The notes below the pieces were generated by a model. The model ran no database searches. It was given only the letters and a program-made list of their open reading frames with translations, and was not told the DNA's origin. From Afipia sp. GAS231 (lineage in GTDB: Bacteria; Pseudomonadota; Alphaproteobacteria; Rhizobiales; Xanthobacteraceae): 64,000 nucleotides of DNA. Below, one piece after another: positions 7,609 to 17,345 of the stretch (within the stretch, counting starts at the first letter, position 1; every line of letters starts with the position of its first letter). Where the stretch lies: assembly GCF_900103365.1 (NCBI RefSeq), contig NZ_LT629703.1, positions 62,001 through 126,000 on the forward strand, given 5' to 3'. The translations under genes and the position numbers were made by a program.

Positions 7609-10600
7609 TCACGCCGCCTTCTTGTTCTCCGCGAGATTGGCGAGCTGGCGCAAGATCTCGGTGGTACCCATCAGACGCTCTTCCGGAGTCTTCCATATCT
7701 GTAGGAACACCACCTTCATGTCCGGGCGCACCTTTGCGGCCTGGCCGTGCTGGCGGATGAAGAACACCAATCGATCCGGCTGCGCGAACTTGTTGTCGCG
7801 GAAGGTGATGACGGCGCCCTTCGGCCCGGCATCGACCTTCTCGACATTGGCGCGGCGGCAATAGGCCTTGATCGCGGCGACCTTGAACAGATAGCGCACC
7901 TCGTCCGGCAGCACGCCGAAGCGGTCGCGCATTTCGGCGGCGAAATTATCGATCTCGTCATCGGTTTCGAGGTCGGCGAGCCTTCGGTACAGCGACAGCC
8001 GTACCGCGAGGTCGGCGACGTATTCCTCGGGGATCAGCACCGGCATGCCGATGGTGATCTGCGGCGACCAGCGGTCGGCGGCGGGCTCCGACACGCCAGC
8101 CTTGAGGTTGAGGATCGCCTCCTCCAGCATCGATTGATAGAGCTCGAAGCCGACTTCCTTGATATGGCCGGACTGTTCCTCGCCGAGCAGATTGCCGGCG
8201 CCGCGGATGTCGAGGTCGTGCGACGCAAGTTGGAAACCCGCGCCCAATGTTTCCAGCGACTGCAGCACCTTCAGCCGCCGTTCAGCCTGGGCCGTGATCT
8301 TCTGCTGCGCAGGGAGCGTGAACAGCGCATAGGCCCGCAGCTTCGAGCGACCGACCCGGCCGCGCAACTGATAGAGCTGCGCCAGCCCGAACATGTCGGC
8401 GCGATGCACGATCAAGGTATTCGCGGTCGGAATATCGAGCCCGGACTCGATGATCGTGGTCGACAACAGGATGTCGTATTTGCCGTCGTAGAACGCCGAC
8501 ATGATGTCCTCGATCACGGTCGGCGCCATCTGGCCGTGCGCGACCGCGACCTTCATCTCCGGCACGTTCTTGTCGAGGAAATCCTTGACGCTGGCGAGAT
8601 CCTCGATCCGCGGCACCACATAGAACGCCTGGCCGCCGCGATAGCGTTCGCGCAACAGCGCCTCGCGGATCATCAGGGGATCGTGCGGCGCCACGAAGGT
8701 GCGCACCGCGAGCCGGTCGACCGGCGGCGAGGCAATGATAGAGAGATCGCGCACGCCGGTCAGCGCCAGTTGCAGCGTGCGCGGGATCGGCGTCGCCGAC
8801 AGCGTCAGCACATGGACTTGCGCGCGCAACTGCTTCAGCCGTTCCTTGTGGCTGACGCCGAAATGCTGCTCCTCGTCGACGATCAGCAGACCGAGATCGC
8901 GGAACTTGATGGCCTTGCCGAGCAGCGCATGGGTGCCGACGACGATGTCGATATTGCCATCGGTCAGCCCCTTCTTGACCTGTGTCAGCTCCTTCGGCGG
9001 GATCAGGCGGGAGGCCTGCGCGACATTGACCGGAAAACCCCGGAACCGCTCAGCGAAATTCTTGCTGTGCTGCCGCGCCAACAGCGTCGTCGGCACCACC
9101 ACGGCGACCTGCTTGCCGTCGAGCGCGACGGCAAACGCCGCGCGTAGCGCCACCTCGGTCTTGCCGAAGCCGACGTCGCCGCAGATCAGGCGATCCATCG
9201 GCCGGCCGCTTTCGAGATCCTTCAGCGTCGAGGTGATCGCGCCGAGCTGGTCCTCGGTTTCCTCATAGGGGAAGCGCGCACAGAATTCGTCGTAGACATG
9301 CGGTTGCACCGGCATTTTCGGCGCTTCATGCAGATGCCGTTCCGCCGCGATCTTGATCAGTTCGCCGGCGATCTCGCGAATCCGGTTCTTCAGCTTGGCC
9401 TTGCGCGCCTGCCAGCCGCCGCCACCCAGCCGGTCGAGTTCGACATTGGCGTGGTCGGAGCCGTAACGCGACAGCAGCTCGATATTTTCGACCGGCAGGA
9501 ACAGCTTGGTTTCGGCGGCGTAGTGCAGTTCCAGGCAGTCATGCGGCGCGCCGCCGACCTCGATGGTCTGCAGGCCGACAAATCGCCCGATACCGTGCTC
9601 GACATGCACCACGAGGTCGCCGGTCGCGAGACTCGTCACCTCCGAGATGAAGTTATCGAGCTTGCGGCTGGATTTGCGCGGCCGCACCAGGCGGTCGCCC
9701 AGAATGTCCTGTTCGCTGATGACCGCGACGTCATCGGTCTCAAAGCCGCTCTCCATGCCGACCACGGCCAGCATGGCCTCGTTGCGCGGGGTCGCCTGAA
9801 CCGTCCGCCAGGTGTTGACGCTGGTGAGGTTGAGCAGCTTGTGGTCCCGCAGCATGCTGCCCATGCGGTCGCGCGAACCTTCGCTCCACAGCGAGATGAC
9901 TACCTTCTTGCGCTGCGCCTGCAACGCCTGCACATGCGCCACCACGGATTCGAACACGTTGACCGCGGTGTCGGCGCGTTCGGGCGCAAAGCTGCGGCCG
10001 GCGCGCGCGCCGGCGTCTATCACGTCGCCGCCGTCGTCCGGCACCGCGAACGGCGTCAGCCGCGCCAGTGCCGCTTCGCCCAGCCGTTCCGTCCATTCCG
10101 CATCGGTCAGATAGAGCCGGTCCGGCGGCAACGGCTTGTAAATCGCGCCGCCGCCAGGATGATCCAGCGCCTGGCGCCGGGCCTCGTAGTAGTCCGCGAT
10201 CTGCTTGAATCGCTCACGCGCGGCATCCTCGGCCTGCGGCTCGATCGCGACCACGGCGCCGTCGAGATAGTCGAACAGCGTGTCCATCCGCTCCTGGAAC
10301 AGCGGCAGCCAATGCTCCATGCCGGGGTGACGGCGGCCTTCGCTAACCGCTTCGTACAGCAGATCGTCGCGCTGCGGCGCGCCGAAGGTCGCGACATAGC
10401 CCATGCGAAAGCGGCGAATGGTTTCGGTGACGAGCTGGAATTCCGAGATCGGCACCAGATCGAGCGCGCGCATGTCGAGCAGCGTGCGCTGGGTTTCGGC
10501 GTCGAAGGTGCGGATCGATTCGAGGCTGTCGCCGAAAAAATCGAACCGTACGGGCTGTTCGAGCCCGGCCGGAAACAGGTCGAGAATGCCGCCGCGCACG

Positions 10601-11127
10601 GCATATTCGCCGGGTTCACGCACGGTCGACGAGCGGTTGTAGCCGTTGTGCTCGAGCCAGGCGACGATCGAGTCCATCGGCACGACATGGCCGGGAGCCA
10701 CCGACAGCGCCTGCGCCGCGACGACCTCGCGCGCCGGCACCCGCTGCACGACGGCGTTGACCGTGGTCAGCACGATCAGCGGTTTGTCGCTGCCCTTCAG
10801 GCGCGCCAGCCGTGCCAGCGTGGTGAGGCGCTGCGCCAGGATGCCGCCATGCGGCGACACCCGGTCATAGGGCTGGCAGTCCCAGGCCGGAAACTGCATC
10901 ACCGGCAAATCGGGCGCGAAAAATTCCAGCGCGCGGGCCAGTTGCTGCATGCGCGGACCGTCGCGGCAGACCACCGCGAGGCTCACGGCCGACGGTTTTG
11001 GTTTGGCCGCGACCGCTCGCGCGAGATCTGAGACCACAAGCCCTTCCGCGCCCTCGGCGACATTGGCAAAGGTCAGCGCGCGGCCGGGGACGAGCAGCGT
11101 GGCGGGCGATTTGGCAGGCGATTTCAT
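7609..11127 (-). CDS. mfd: Transcription-repair coupling factor Mfd
   Basis: 1172 residues, the family's usual length. Order: UvrB-like N-terminal module (QFPAWDCQPYDRVSPH; GGILDLFPAG), the CarD-like RNA-polymerase-interacting domain near 500 (GDLVVHVEHGIGRFVGL), a superfamily 2 translocase with Walker A GDVGFGKTE near 649 and DEEQHFG near 750, the SATPIPRTL motif, QLRGRVGRS, and the C-terminal TRCF domain. Mfd removes stalled RNA polymerase and recruits UvrA for transcription-coupled nucleotide-excision repair. Its start overlaps the sdhE stop by 4 bp, so the two are translationally coupled. Confidence 0.97.
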   Translation of the reverse strand: MKSPAKSPATLLVPGRALTFANVAEGAEGLVVSDLARAVAAKPKPSAVSLAVVCRDGPRMQQLARALEFFAPDLPVMQFPAWDCQPYDRVSPHGGILAQRLTTLARLARLKGSDKPLIVLTTVNAVVQRVPAREVVAAQALSVAPGHVVPMDSIVAWLEHNGYNRSSTVREPGEYAVRGGILDLFPAGLEQPVRFDFFGDSLESIRTFDAETQRTLLDMRALDLVPISEFQLVTETIRRFRMGYVATFGAPQRDDLLYEAVSEGRRHPGMEHWLPLFQERMDTLFDYLDGAVVAIEPQAEDAARERFKQIADYYEARRQALDHPGGGAIYKPLPPDRLYLTDAEWTERLGEAALARLTPFAVPDDGGDVIDAGARAGRSFAPERADTAVNVFESVVAHVQALQAQRKKVVISLWSEGSRDRMGSMLRDHKLLNLTSVNTWRTVQATPRNEAMLAVVGMESGFETDDVAVISEQDILGDRLVRPRKSSRKLDNFISEVTSLATGDLVVHVEHGIGRFVGLQTIEVGGAPHDCLELHYAAETKLFLPVENIELLSRYGSDHANVELDRLGGGGWQARKAKLKNRIREIAGELIKIAAERHLHEAPKMPVQPHVYDEFCARFPYEETEDQLGAITSTLKDLESGRPMDRLICGDVGFGKTEVALRAAFAVALDGKQVAVVVPTTLLARQHSKNFAERFRGFPVNVAQASRLIPPKELTQVKKGLTDGNIDIVVGTHALLGKAIKFRDLGLLIVDEEQHFGVSHKERLKQLRAQVHVLTLSATPIPRTLQLALTGVRDLSIIASPPVDRLAVRTFVAPHDPLMIREALLRERYRGGQAFYVVPRIEDLASVKDFLDKNVPEMKVAVAHGQMAPTVIEDIMSAFYDGKYDILLSTTIIESGLDIPTANTLIVHRADMFGLAQLYQLRGRVGRSKLRAYALFTLPAQQKITAQAERRLKVLQSLETLGAGFQLASHDLDIRGAGNLLGEEQSGHIKEVGFELYQSMLEEAILNLKAGVSEPAADRWSPQITIGMPVLIPEEYVADLAVRLSLYRRLADLETDDEIDNFAAEMRDRFGVLPDEVRYLFKVAAIKAYCRRANVEKVDAGPKGAVITFRDNKFAQPDRLVFFIRQHGQAAKVRPDMKVVFLQIWKTPEERLMGTTEILRQLANLAENKKAA

Positions 11128-11414
11128 GCGTCGTGTTCCACCGCGCGAAACGCCTTGATGCGGTCGTACAGCGCACTGGCATAGTCCGGCGCCAACGGCT
11201 TGTCGCCGGTCAACGCAGCATAGAGATCGGGATCGGGCAACTCGATCAGGTGTTCAAGCTGCGTCAGTTCACCCTCCGACAGGCCGGCGATCTCGGCATC
11301 GGCAAAGCGGCCGAGGATCAGGTCCATCTCGCGGGTCCCGCGATGCCAGCAGCGAAACAGCAGCCGCTTGCGGCGGTCATCGAGCCCGCTGCTTGATCGT
11401 GTCGATCCCGTCAT
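11124..11414 (-). CDS. sdhE: FAD assembly factor SdhE (succinate dehydrogenase assembly factor 2)
   Basis: 96 residues with the diagnostic RG motif in RCWHRGTREMDLILGRF and an acidic helix SEGELTQLEHLIELPDPDLY. SdhE/Sdh5 proteins promote covalent flavinylation of the SdhA subunit of succinate dehydrogenase. It lies directly upstream of mfd with a 4-bp overlap and is divergent from recG. This mfd-sdhE-recG arrangement is, from memory, common in Rhizobiales. Confidence 0.93.
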   Translation of the reverse strand: MTGSTRSSSGLDDRRKRLLFRCWHRGTREMDLILGRFADAEIAGLSEGELTQLEHLIELPDPDLYAALTGDKPLAPDYASALYDRIKAFRAVEHDA

Positions 11415-11527
11415 GTCGTCAATCCCATCCGAACGCCAAAAGCCCGGACGTGCCGGGCGGGGTTGATATAGCCATCGGGACCGGCGATGTCAGCCCTACT
11501 ATTCCCCGATTTATCAACTGTATCGTC

Positions 11528-11614
11528 ATTGCCGGGCTTGACCCGCCTGCGCGGCCAAAGCCATCTGAGCCACAATGGTTGCCGGATGCTTCGGCGTGGC
11601 GTAGGCCCGGCAAT
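11528..11614. repeat. Inverted repeat with ATTGCCGGGC arms (REP-like)
   Basis: ATTGCCGGGC at 11528-11537 is complementary to GCCCGGCAAT at 11605-11614, bracketing about 67 nt in the sdhE-recG spacer. A related element (ATCGCCCGG arms) occurs at 16725-16812. It overlaps what should be the recG promoter/leader region. Confidence 0.6.
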
Positions 11615-11636
11615 CCTTCCTCCTGAAGAGGGATGT

Positions 11637-13745
11637 ATGCGCCCCAGTCTGCTCAATCCCCTGTTTGCGCCGGTCACGACCCTTTCCGGCGTCGGGCCGA
11701 AGCAGGACAAGCTGCTGCAATATCTGCTTGGCCGTAACGAGACCGCGCGGCTGGTCGATTTGCTGCTGCATCTGCCGGCCAGCGTGATCGACCGCCGGGC
11801 CCGGCCGAAGATTCGCGACGCCGTGCAGCGGACCGTGGTGACCTTGGAGGTCACCGTCGATCGGCATCGCCCGCCTCCGCCGCGCAGCGCCCGCGCGCCG
11901 TTCCTGGTCTATGCCAGCGACGACACCGGCGACGTGGTGCTGACGTTCTTCCGGGCCAAGCCCGGCTATGTCGAAAAGCTGCTGCCGGTCGGCGAGAAGC
12001 GCTACGTTTCCGGCACGCTGCAAATGTATGACGGCATCCCGCAGATCGTGCATCCCGATCGCGTCATCGACGAGGCCGGATTTGCCAAACTCACCGGCAT
12101 CGATCCCGTCTATCCGCTGACCGAGGGCCTCGCGCTCGGCTCGCTGCGGCGGGCGATCGCGCAGGCGCTGACCAAGCTGCCGGACCTGCCGGAATGGATC
12201 AGCCCGGACGTGCTGCGTCGCTGCAAGTTTCCGCCGATCCGCGAAGCGCTGAATCGCGTCCACGTCCCGGTCGAACTGACGGATATCCTACCCGACGGTC
12301 CGTTCTGGTCGCGGCTGGCCTTCGACGAACTGCTCGCAGGCCAATTGGCGCTGGCGCTGGTTCGCGCGCAGTTGCGGCGCCCGGCCGGCGACCGCCACGC
12401 CGGCGACGGCCATCTGCGAGCCAAGATCATCGACGCGCTGCCCTACGCGCTGACAACGTCGCAGCGCGAGGCGGTGGCGGCGATCACCGAGGACCTGCGC
12501 CAACCGGTGCGGATGCTGCGCCTGCTGCAGGGCGATGTCGGATCGGGCAAGACGGTGGTGGCACTCTTGGCCGCAGCCGCCGTCATCGAGGCCGGCAAGC
12601 AGGCGGCGCTGATGGCGCCGACCGAGATTTTGGCGCGGCAACATATCAAGACCATCACGCCACTCGCCGAGCGCGCGGGGCTGCGCGTGGCCATCCTCAC
12701 CGGCCGCGAGAAGGGCAAGGAGCGCCGCGAGATTCTTGAACGGCTGGAAGCCGGCGAGATCGATTTTCTGGTCGGCACCCATGCGCTGATCCAGGACGAC
12801 GTGGTGTTCAAATCGCTGGCGCTGGCGGTGGTCGACGAGCAGCACCGTTTCGGCGTCCGCGAGCGGCTCGCGCTCACCAACAAGGGCGAAGCCGTCGACG
12901 TTCTCGTGCTCAGCGCGACGCCGATCCCGCGCACGCTGGTGCTGACTTATTTCGGCGATATGGACGTCAGCGAATTGCGCGAGAAGCCGGCCGGCCGCCA
13001 GCCGATCGACACCCGCACGGTTCCGAACAGCCGCCTCGAGGAGGTTGTCGACGGCGTCGGCCGCGCGCTGAAGGCCGGCAAGCTGGTGTACTGGATCTGT
13101 CCGCTGGTCGAGGAATCCGAGGCCGAAGGCACCGAGCATCTCACCAACGCCACCGAACGCTTCGAGCGCTTGCGGGAACGGTTCGGCGACAAGGTCGGCC
13201 TGGTGCATGGCCAGATGAAGGGCACCGACAAGGACCGCGTGATGGCGCAGTTCGCCGCCCACGAGATCGGCCTCTTGGTCGCGACCACCGTGGTCGAGGT
13301 CGGCGTCGACGTGCCCGCCGCGTCGATCATGGTGATCGAGAACGCCGAGCGCTTTGGGCTTGCGCAACTGCACCAGTTGCGCGGCCGGATCGGCCGCGGC
13401 TCCGAGGCCTCGACCTGTCTCCTGCTCTACAAAGAGCCACTCGGCGAGATGTCGACCGCGCGGCTGAAGGTGATCCGCGAAACCACCGACGGATTCCGCA
13501 TCGCCGAGGAGGATCTGAAGCTGCGCGGCGAAGGCGACGTGCTCGGCATCCGCCAGAGCGGCCTGCCCGGCTACCGCATCGCGCGCTCCGAGGTCCACGG
13601 CCAGCTCATCACGCAAGCGCGCGACGAGGCGCTCCGCATCCTCAAGGACGATCCGAAGCTCAAGGGCGAGCGCGGCGAAGCGCTGCGGTGCTTGCTGTAT
13701 CTGTATGAACGCGACGAGGCGGTGCCGTTGATCGGGGCTGGTTGA
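11637..13745 (+). CDS. recG: ATP-dependent DNA helicase RecG
   Basis: 702 residues from ATG 11637; a purine-rich GAAGAGGGA just upstream favours this over the longer frame from 11487. The N-terminal wedge/OB domain begins TTLSGVGPKQDKLLQYLLG. Helicase motifs follow: Walker A GDVGSGKT at about 299, APTEILARQH, DEQHRFG at about 398, SATPIPRTL, and QLRGRIGRG. RecG remodels stalled replication forks and branch-migrates Holliday junctions. It is divergent from sdhE-mfd. Confidence 0.97.
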   Translation: MRPSLLNPLFAPVTTLSGVGPKQDKLLQYLLGRNETARLVDLLLHLPASVIDRRARPKIRDAVQRTVVTLEVTVDRHRPPPPRSARAPFLVYASDDTGDVVLTFFRAKPGYVEKLLPVGEKRYVSGTLQMYDGIPQIVHPDRVIDEAGFAKLTGIDPVYPLTEGLALGSLRRAIAQALTKLPDLPEWISPDVLRRCKFPPIREALNRVHVPVELTDILPDGPFWSRLAFDELLAGQLALALVRAQLRRPAGDRHAGDGHLRAKIIDALPYALTTSQREAVAAITEDLRQPVRMLRLLQGDVGSGKTVVALLAAAAVIEAGKQAALMAPTEILARQHIKTITPLAERAGLRVAILTGREKGKERREILERLEAGEIDFLVGTHALIQDDVVFKSLALAVVDEQHRFGVRERLALTNKGEAVDVLVLSATPIPRTLVLTYFGDMDVSELREKPAGRQPIDTRTVPNSRLEEVVDGVGRALKAGKLVYWICPLVEESEAEGTEHLTNATERFERLRERFGDKVGLVHGQMKGTDKDRVMAQFAAHEIGLLVATTVVEVGVDVPAASIMVIENAERFGLAQLHQLRGRIGRGSEASTCLLLYKEPLGEMSTARLKVIRETTDGFRIAEEDLKLRGEGDVLGIRQSGLPGYRIARSEVHGQLITQARDEALRILKDDPKLKGERGEALRCLLYLYERDEAVPLIGAG

Positions 13746-13756
13746 CGCTCTCTCAA

Positions 13757-13841
13757 CGTCATTGCGAGCGTAGCGAAGCAATCCAGTCTTTCTTTGTGCG
13801 GCAAGATGGATTGCTTCGTCGCTACGCTCCTCGCAATGACG
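13757..13841. repeat. Palindromic repeat, CGTCATTGCGAGC family, copy 1
   Basis: Arms CGTCATTGCGAGCGTAGCGA and its inverse (GCTACGCTCCTCGCAATGACG) flank a short centre containing CAATCCA/TGGATTG. It sits 12 bp after recG, between convergent genes. A second copy is at 16832-16922. The family is typical of Bradyrhizobium intergenic DNA. Confidence 0.85.
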
Positions 13842-13860
13842 GCGGATGGACCGCGGCTCC

Positions 13861-14628
13861 CTACTCCACCTTCGCAGGCGCCAGCGAACCCGAATTCGCG
13901 ACACGCGCCGCGTTCGCCATGCCGGCCAGCGCCGCCACCTTCTTTTGTGAATCCGAGCCCGGCTGCACCACGCCGGCCGACATGATCAGGGTCGCGGCGT
14001 CTTCGGCGCTCATGTCGACTTCGATGATCTTGCTGCGCGGCACGTAGAAAAAGAATCCGGTGGTCGGGTTCGGCGCGCAGGGCAGGAATACCGAGACCTG
14101 CTCCTCATTGCCGGGAAGCTTGTTGGCGATTTCGACGCTCGGCGGCTGCGAGATCAGCACGATCGACCACATCCCGGGCGACGGAAACTCGACCAGGCCG
14201 ACGCGGCGGAAGCTCGAGCCCGAGCCGGAGAACAGCGTCTCGAACACCTGCTTCAGGCCGCGATAGATCGCCCGCACGGCCGGAATACGACCCAGCAGCC
14301 GTTCGCCGAGATCGACCAAGGTGCGGCCGATCAGGTTCGCGGTGAGGAAGCCCAATAGCGTCAGCGCGATCACGGCGACGATCAGGCCGGAGCCCGGCAG
14401 TCCGAACGGCAGGTAGGTTTCCGGCCGATAGGCGGTCGGAACGAACGGGCGAACCAGGTTGTCGACCCAGTTCACGAACCACCAGGTCAGGTAAAAGGTG
14501 ATGGCGATCGGGCCCGCGACCACCAGGCCGGTCAGGAAATAGTTCCGAAACCGGGCCATCAGGCCGCGCGGGTGATCCGGCTGCATGTCTTCGGGGGGAG
14601 CGGTCGGGGGCAGTTCTTCGCGGTTCAT
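13861..14628 (-). CDS. DUF502 family membrane protein
   Basis: 255 residues. Two membrane helices are visible, FLTGLVVAGPIAITFYLTWW (about 31-50) and LIVAVIALTLLGFLTANLIG (about 81-101). They are followed by the DUF502 soluble domain: GERLLGRIPAVRAIYRGLKQ, VGLVEFPSPGMWSIVLIS, NPTTGFFFYVPRSKI. The biochemical role is unknown; plant homologues (COV1) affect vascular patterning. It lies downstream of glmS on the same strand with a 94-bp gap. Confidence 0.9.
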   Translation of the reverse strand: MNREELPPTAPPEDMQPDHPRGLMARFRNYFLTGLVVAGPIAITFYLTWWFVNWVDNLVRPFVPTAYRPETYLPFGLPGSGLIVAVIALTLLGFLTANLIGRTLVDLGERLLGRIPAVRAIYRGLKQVFETLFSGSGSSFRRVGLVEFPSPGMWSIVLISQPPSVEIANKLPGNEEQVSVFLPCAPNPTTGFFFYVPRSKIIEVDMSAEDAATLIMSAGVVQPGSDSQKKVAALAGMANAARVANSGSLAPAKVE

Positions 14629-14722
14629 TGCGGTTCCAGGTCGGTCGAGGCGGCCGGCACACTCCCAGCTAAGCCATCCTAGCAGGTTTTTGAAGGGCCA
14701 GCGTGACGGCCGATCGGCTTAC

Positions 14723-16549
14723 CTATTCGACGGTTACCGATTTCGCGAGATTTCTCGGCTGATCGACGTCGGTGCCCATGACCACGGCGGTATGATAGGC
14801 CAATAGCTGCACCGGGATGGCATAGACCATCGGCGTAAATGTCGCAGCCATGTCGGGCAAAATGATCGTGACCAGCGATTCCATGGTCGCCTCCGCCGCC
14901 CCCTTGGCGTCGGTCATCAGGATGATGTTGCCGCCGCGGGCGGCGACTTCCTGCATGTTGGAAACGGTCTTCTCGAACACCCGGTCATGCGGCGCGATCA
15001 CCACGACAGGCATGTTCTCGTCGATCAGCGCGATCGGCCCGTGCTTGAGTTCGCCGGCGGCATATCCCTCGGCGTGGATATAGGAGATTTCCTTCAGCTT
15101 CAGCGCGCCTTCCAGCGCCAGCGGATAGCTGGTGCCGCGGCCGAGATAGAGCACGTCTTTCGATTTCGAAATCTCGCGCGCCAGCTTTTCGATCTGCGGT
15201 TCGATCGTCAGCGCCTGCGCCATCAGGCGCGGAATTTCGATGAGGCCATGCACCAGCTTGGCTTCGTCGGCATCCGACAATTCGCCCCTCGCCTTGCCGA
15301 CGGCAACCGCCAGCGAGGCCAGCACCATCAACTGGCAGGTGAAGGCTTTTGTCGAGGCGACGCCGATTTCGGGACCGGCCAGCGTCTGCAGCATGGTCTC
15401 GCTCTCGCGCGCGATCGTCGAGGTCGGGACGTTGACGACGGATAGCGTGTGAACGCCCTCGGCCTTGGCGTAGCGCAGTGCTGCCAGCGTATCGGCGGTC
15501 TCACCGGATTGCGAAATGAAGATCGCGAGATCGCCCTTGCGCAGCGGCGCCTCGCGGTAGCGGAATTCGGACGCGACGTCGATCTCGACCGGCACGCGGC
15601 CGAGCCGCTCGAACCAGTATTTGGCAACATAGCCGGCATAGCTCGCGGTGCCGCAAGCTACGATCGAGATGCGCTGAATGTCCTTGAAGTCGAACGGCAG
15701 TTTGACCGGCAGCATGACGCGCTCGCTCGCCATGTCGATATAGCGGGCCAGCGTGTGGCCGACCACTTCCGGCTGCTCGTGGATTTCCTTGGCCATGAAG
15801 TGGCGATAGTTCGCCTTGTCGACCAGGAACGACGACGCGCCGGATTTCAGCACTTCGCGGTTGGCTACCGCGTTATGTTCGTCGTAGATCACGCTGACTT
15901 CGCGCGACAGCACCACCCAGTCGCCATCTTCGAGATAGCTGATGGTGTCGGTGAACGGCGCCAGTGCGATCGCGTCCGAGCCCAGATACATCTCGCCGTC
16001 GCCATGACCGACCGCGAGCGGCGAGCCTTTGCGGGCGCCGATCATCAGATCGTTATGGCCCTTGAAGACGAACGCCAGCGCGAATGCGCCGCGCAGTTGC
16101 GGCAGCGACTTTTTCACCGCCTCCTGCGGCGTATCGCCGTTGAGCAGATAGGAATTGACGAGATGCGCGACCACTTCGGTATCGGTCTCGCTGGAGAATT
16201 TGGCGCCCTGCTTCTCAAGCATGGTGCGCAGTTCGCGAAAATTCTCGATGATGCCGTTGTGGACGACGGCTACGTTTTCGGTCGCATGCGGATGTGCGTT
16301 GCTTTCGGTCGGCTTGCCGTGGGTCGCCCAGCGGGTGTGACCGATCCCGGTATGGCCGGCGAGCGGCTCGGCCTGCAGCCGCTTTTCCAGGTTCTTGAGC
16401 TTGCCCTCGGCGCGGCGGCGCGCCAGGTAATCGCCTTCCAGCGTGGCGACGCCTGCGGAATCGTAACCGCGATATTCCAGGCGTTTGAGCGAATCCACCA
16501 GCAGCTCCGCGACCGGGCTGCGTCCGAGAATGCCGACAATGCCGCACAT
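14723..16549 (-). CDS. glmS: Glutamine-fructose-6-phosphate aminotransferase (isomerizing) GlmS
   Basis: 608 residues from ATG 16549, which places the catalytic N-terminal cysteine at position 2 after Met removal (MCGIVGILGRSPV). The glutaminase domain carries GHTRWATHG and HNGIIENF. Two SIS sugar-isomerase domains follow (VACGTASYAGYVAKYWFE; SKDVLYLGRGTSYPLALEG), and the protein ends PRNLAKSVTVE as in the family. GlmS makes glucosamine-6-phosphate for peptidoglycan and LPS. Its expected neighbour glmU is 8.7 kb away on the same strand, with accessory DNA between. Confidence 0.97.
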   Translation of the reverse strand: MCGIVGILGRSPVAELLVDSLKRLEYRGYDSAGVATLEGDYLARRRAEGKLKNLEKRLQAEPLAGHTGIGHTRWATHGKPTESNAHPHATENVAVVHNGIIENFRELRTMLEKQGAKFSSETDTEVVAHLVNSYLLNGDTPQEAVKKSLPQLRGAFALAFVFKGHNDLMIGARKGSPLAVGHGDGEMYLGSDAIALAPFTDTISYLEDGDWVVLSREVSVIYDEHNAVANREVLKSGASSFLVDKANYRHFMAKEIHEQPEVVGHTLARYIDMASERVMLPVKLPFDFKDIQRISIVACGTASYAGYVAKYWFERLGRVPVEIDVASEFRYREAPLRKGDLAIFISQSGETADTLAALRYAKAEGVHTLSVVNVPTSTIARESETMLQTLAGPEIGVASTKAFTCQLMVLASLAVAVGKARGELSDADEAKLVHGLIEIPRLMAQALTIEPQIEKLAREISKSKDVLYLGRGTSYPLALEGALKLKEISYIHAEGYAAGELKHGPIALIDENMPVVVIAPHDRVFEKTVSNMQEVAARGGNIILMTDAKGAAEATMESLVTIILPDMAATFTPMVYAIPVQLLAYHTAVVMGTDVDQPRNLAKSVTVE

Positions 16550-16724
16550 GCGGTTGAATATCCCCAAATCGTCGTAAATTCGCCAAATCAGCGCCGGGTT
16601 CTCTTAACGAAAAACCGCGGCTTGCAGATACTCAATAATTATTGCGGATTGAGACAGCGTTAAACGGAAAGCTTAACGGGAGGCCCCGACGGGGGATTCA
16701 CCTGTCATATATCCCCGAACTGTC

Positions 16725-16812
16725 ATCGCCCGGCTTGCCGCCTCCGCTAAAGCTCCGGCGAGCCAACGTCGGGAGCCTCGGCGAAGCCTTGGCGGAGCCG
16801 GGACCGGGCGAT
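16725..16812. repeat. Inverted repeat with ATCGCCCGG arms
   Basis: ATCGCCCGG at 16725-16733 is complementary to CCGGGCGAT at 16804-16812, with a GC-rich interior rich in GCCGGAGC/GCTCCGGC segments. It resembles the 11528-11614 element. It starts the non-coding accessory stretch upstream of glmS. Confidence 0.55.
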
Positions 16813-16831
16813 CCAGTACGCCGCGGCCTAA

Positions 16832-16922
16832 CCACGTCATTGCGAGCGAAGCGAAGCAATCCATAGCGCCACAGTAAGAAAGAATGGATTGCCGCGTCGC
16901 TTCGCTCCTCGCAATGACGTGG
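16832..16922. repeat. Palindromic repeat, CGTCATTGCGAGC family, copy 2
   Basis: Arms CCACGTCATTGCGAGCGAAG and the inverse ending CCTCGCAATGACGTGG, with internal GCAATCCA/TGGATTGC. It has the same family and spacing as 13757-13841. It lies in the 960-bp gene-free stretch between glmS and the transposase. Confidence 0.85.
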
Positions 16923-16939
16923 ATAGGTCAGAATACGAC

Positions 16940-17345
16940 TCCTCGATCTCGCGACACACTGTGCCCGAAGTTTTGCATTTTCGTTGGCCCTCGAAATCAG
17001 AGGGCGCGGGGAAGACCGGGTGCGCGCTGCACCCGCGGTCTCGCAGGCTGTTGCGAAGAGATAGGCTGCCCACGAGCATACAGGTTCAGCGGAGAACACC
17101 CGGCCTTCCCTGCGCAATGGCTTTACGGCTTATACGAGATCGTCCTGGTGACCCTGCTTTTTGTGACACCATCGCCAGCGGTCTGCTTTCGCATCTGCCA
17201 GCTTGACGCCTGCATCGGGGCGTCGGACCCAAACGATTTCACCGTACGCAACGGATGCGCTCGTCTTTCGCACCATCGCGTCCACCGCTCCCTGCCCCGC
17301 GTTTGCGACGACGGCCGACGCCCCTTGTGTCCCAAAAATTTGGCA
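16940..17345. repeat. Dispersed non-coding repeat of the type found in Bradyrhizobium, often mis-annotated as small proteins
   Basis: This stretch contains no credible gene: several short frames overlap on both strands with arginine/proline-rich, shadow-like translations. One frame (roughly 16884-17351) translates to phrases such as ARGRPGARCTRG and EHPAFPAQW. I recall these from many short hypothetical proteins of Bradyrhizobium that are really translations of an interspersed repeat. Identity as a repeat family is from memory and needs a genome-wide self-comparison. Confidence 0.45.

Noticed and set aside
7747..11031. Long open frames on the + strand opposite mfd
   Set aside because: They are Arg/His/Gln-rich shadows of the mfd reading frame in GC-rich DNA; mfd itself is unmistakable.
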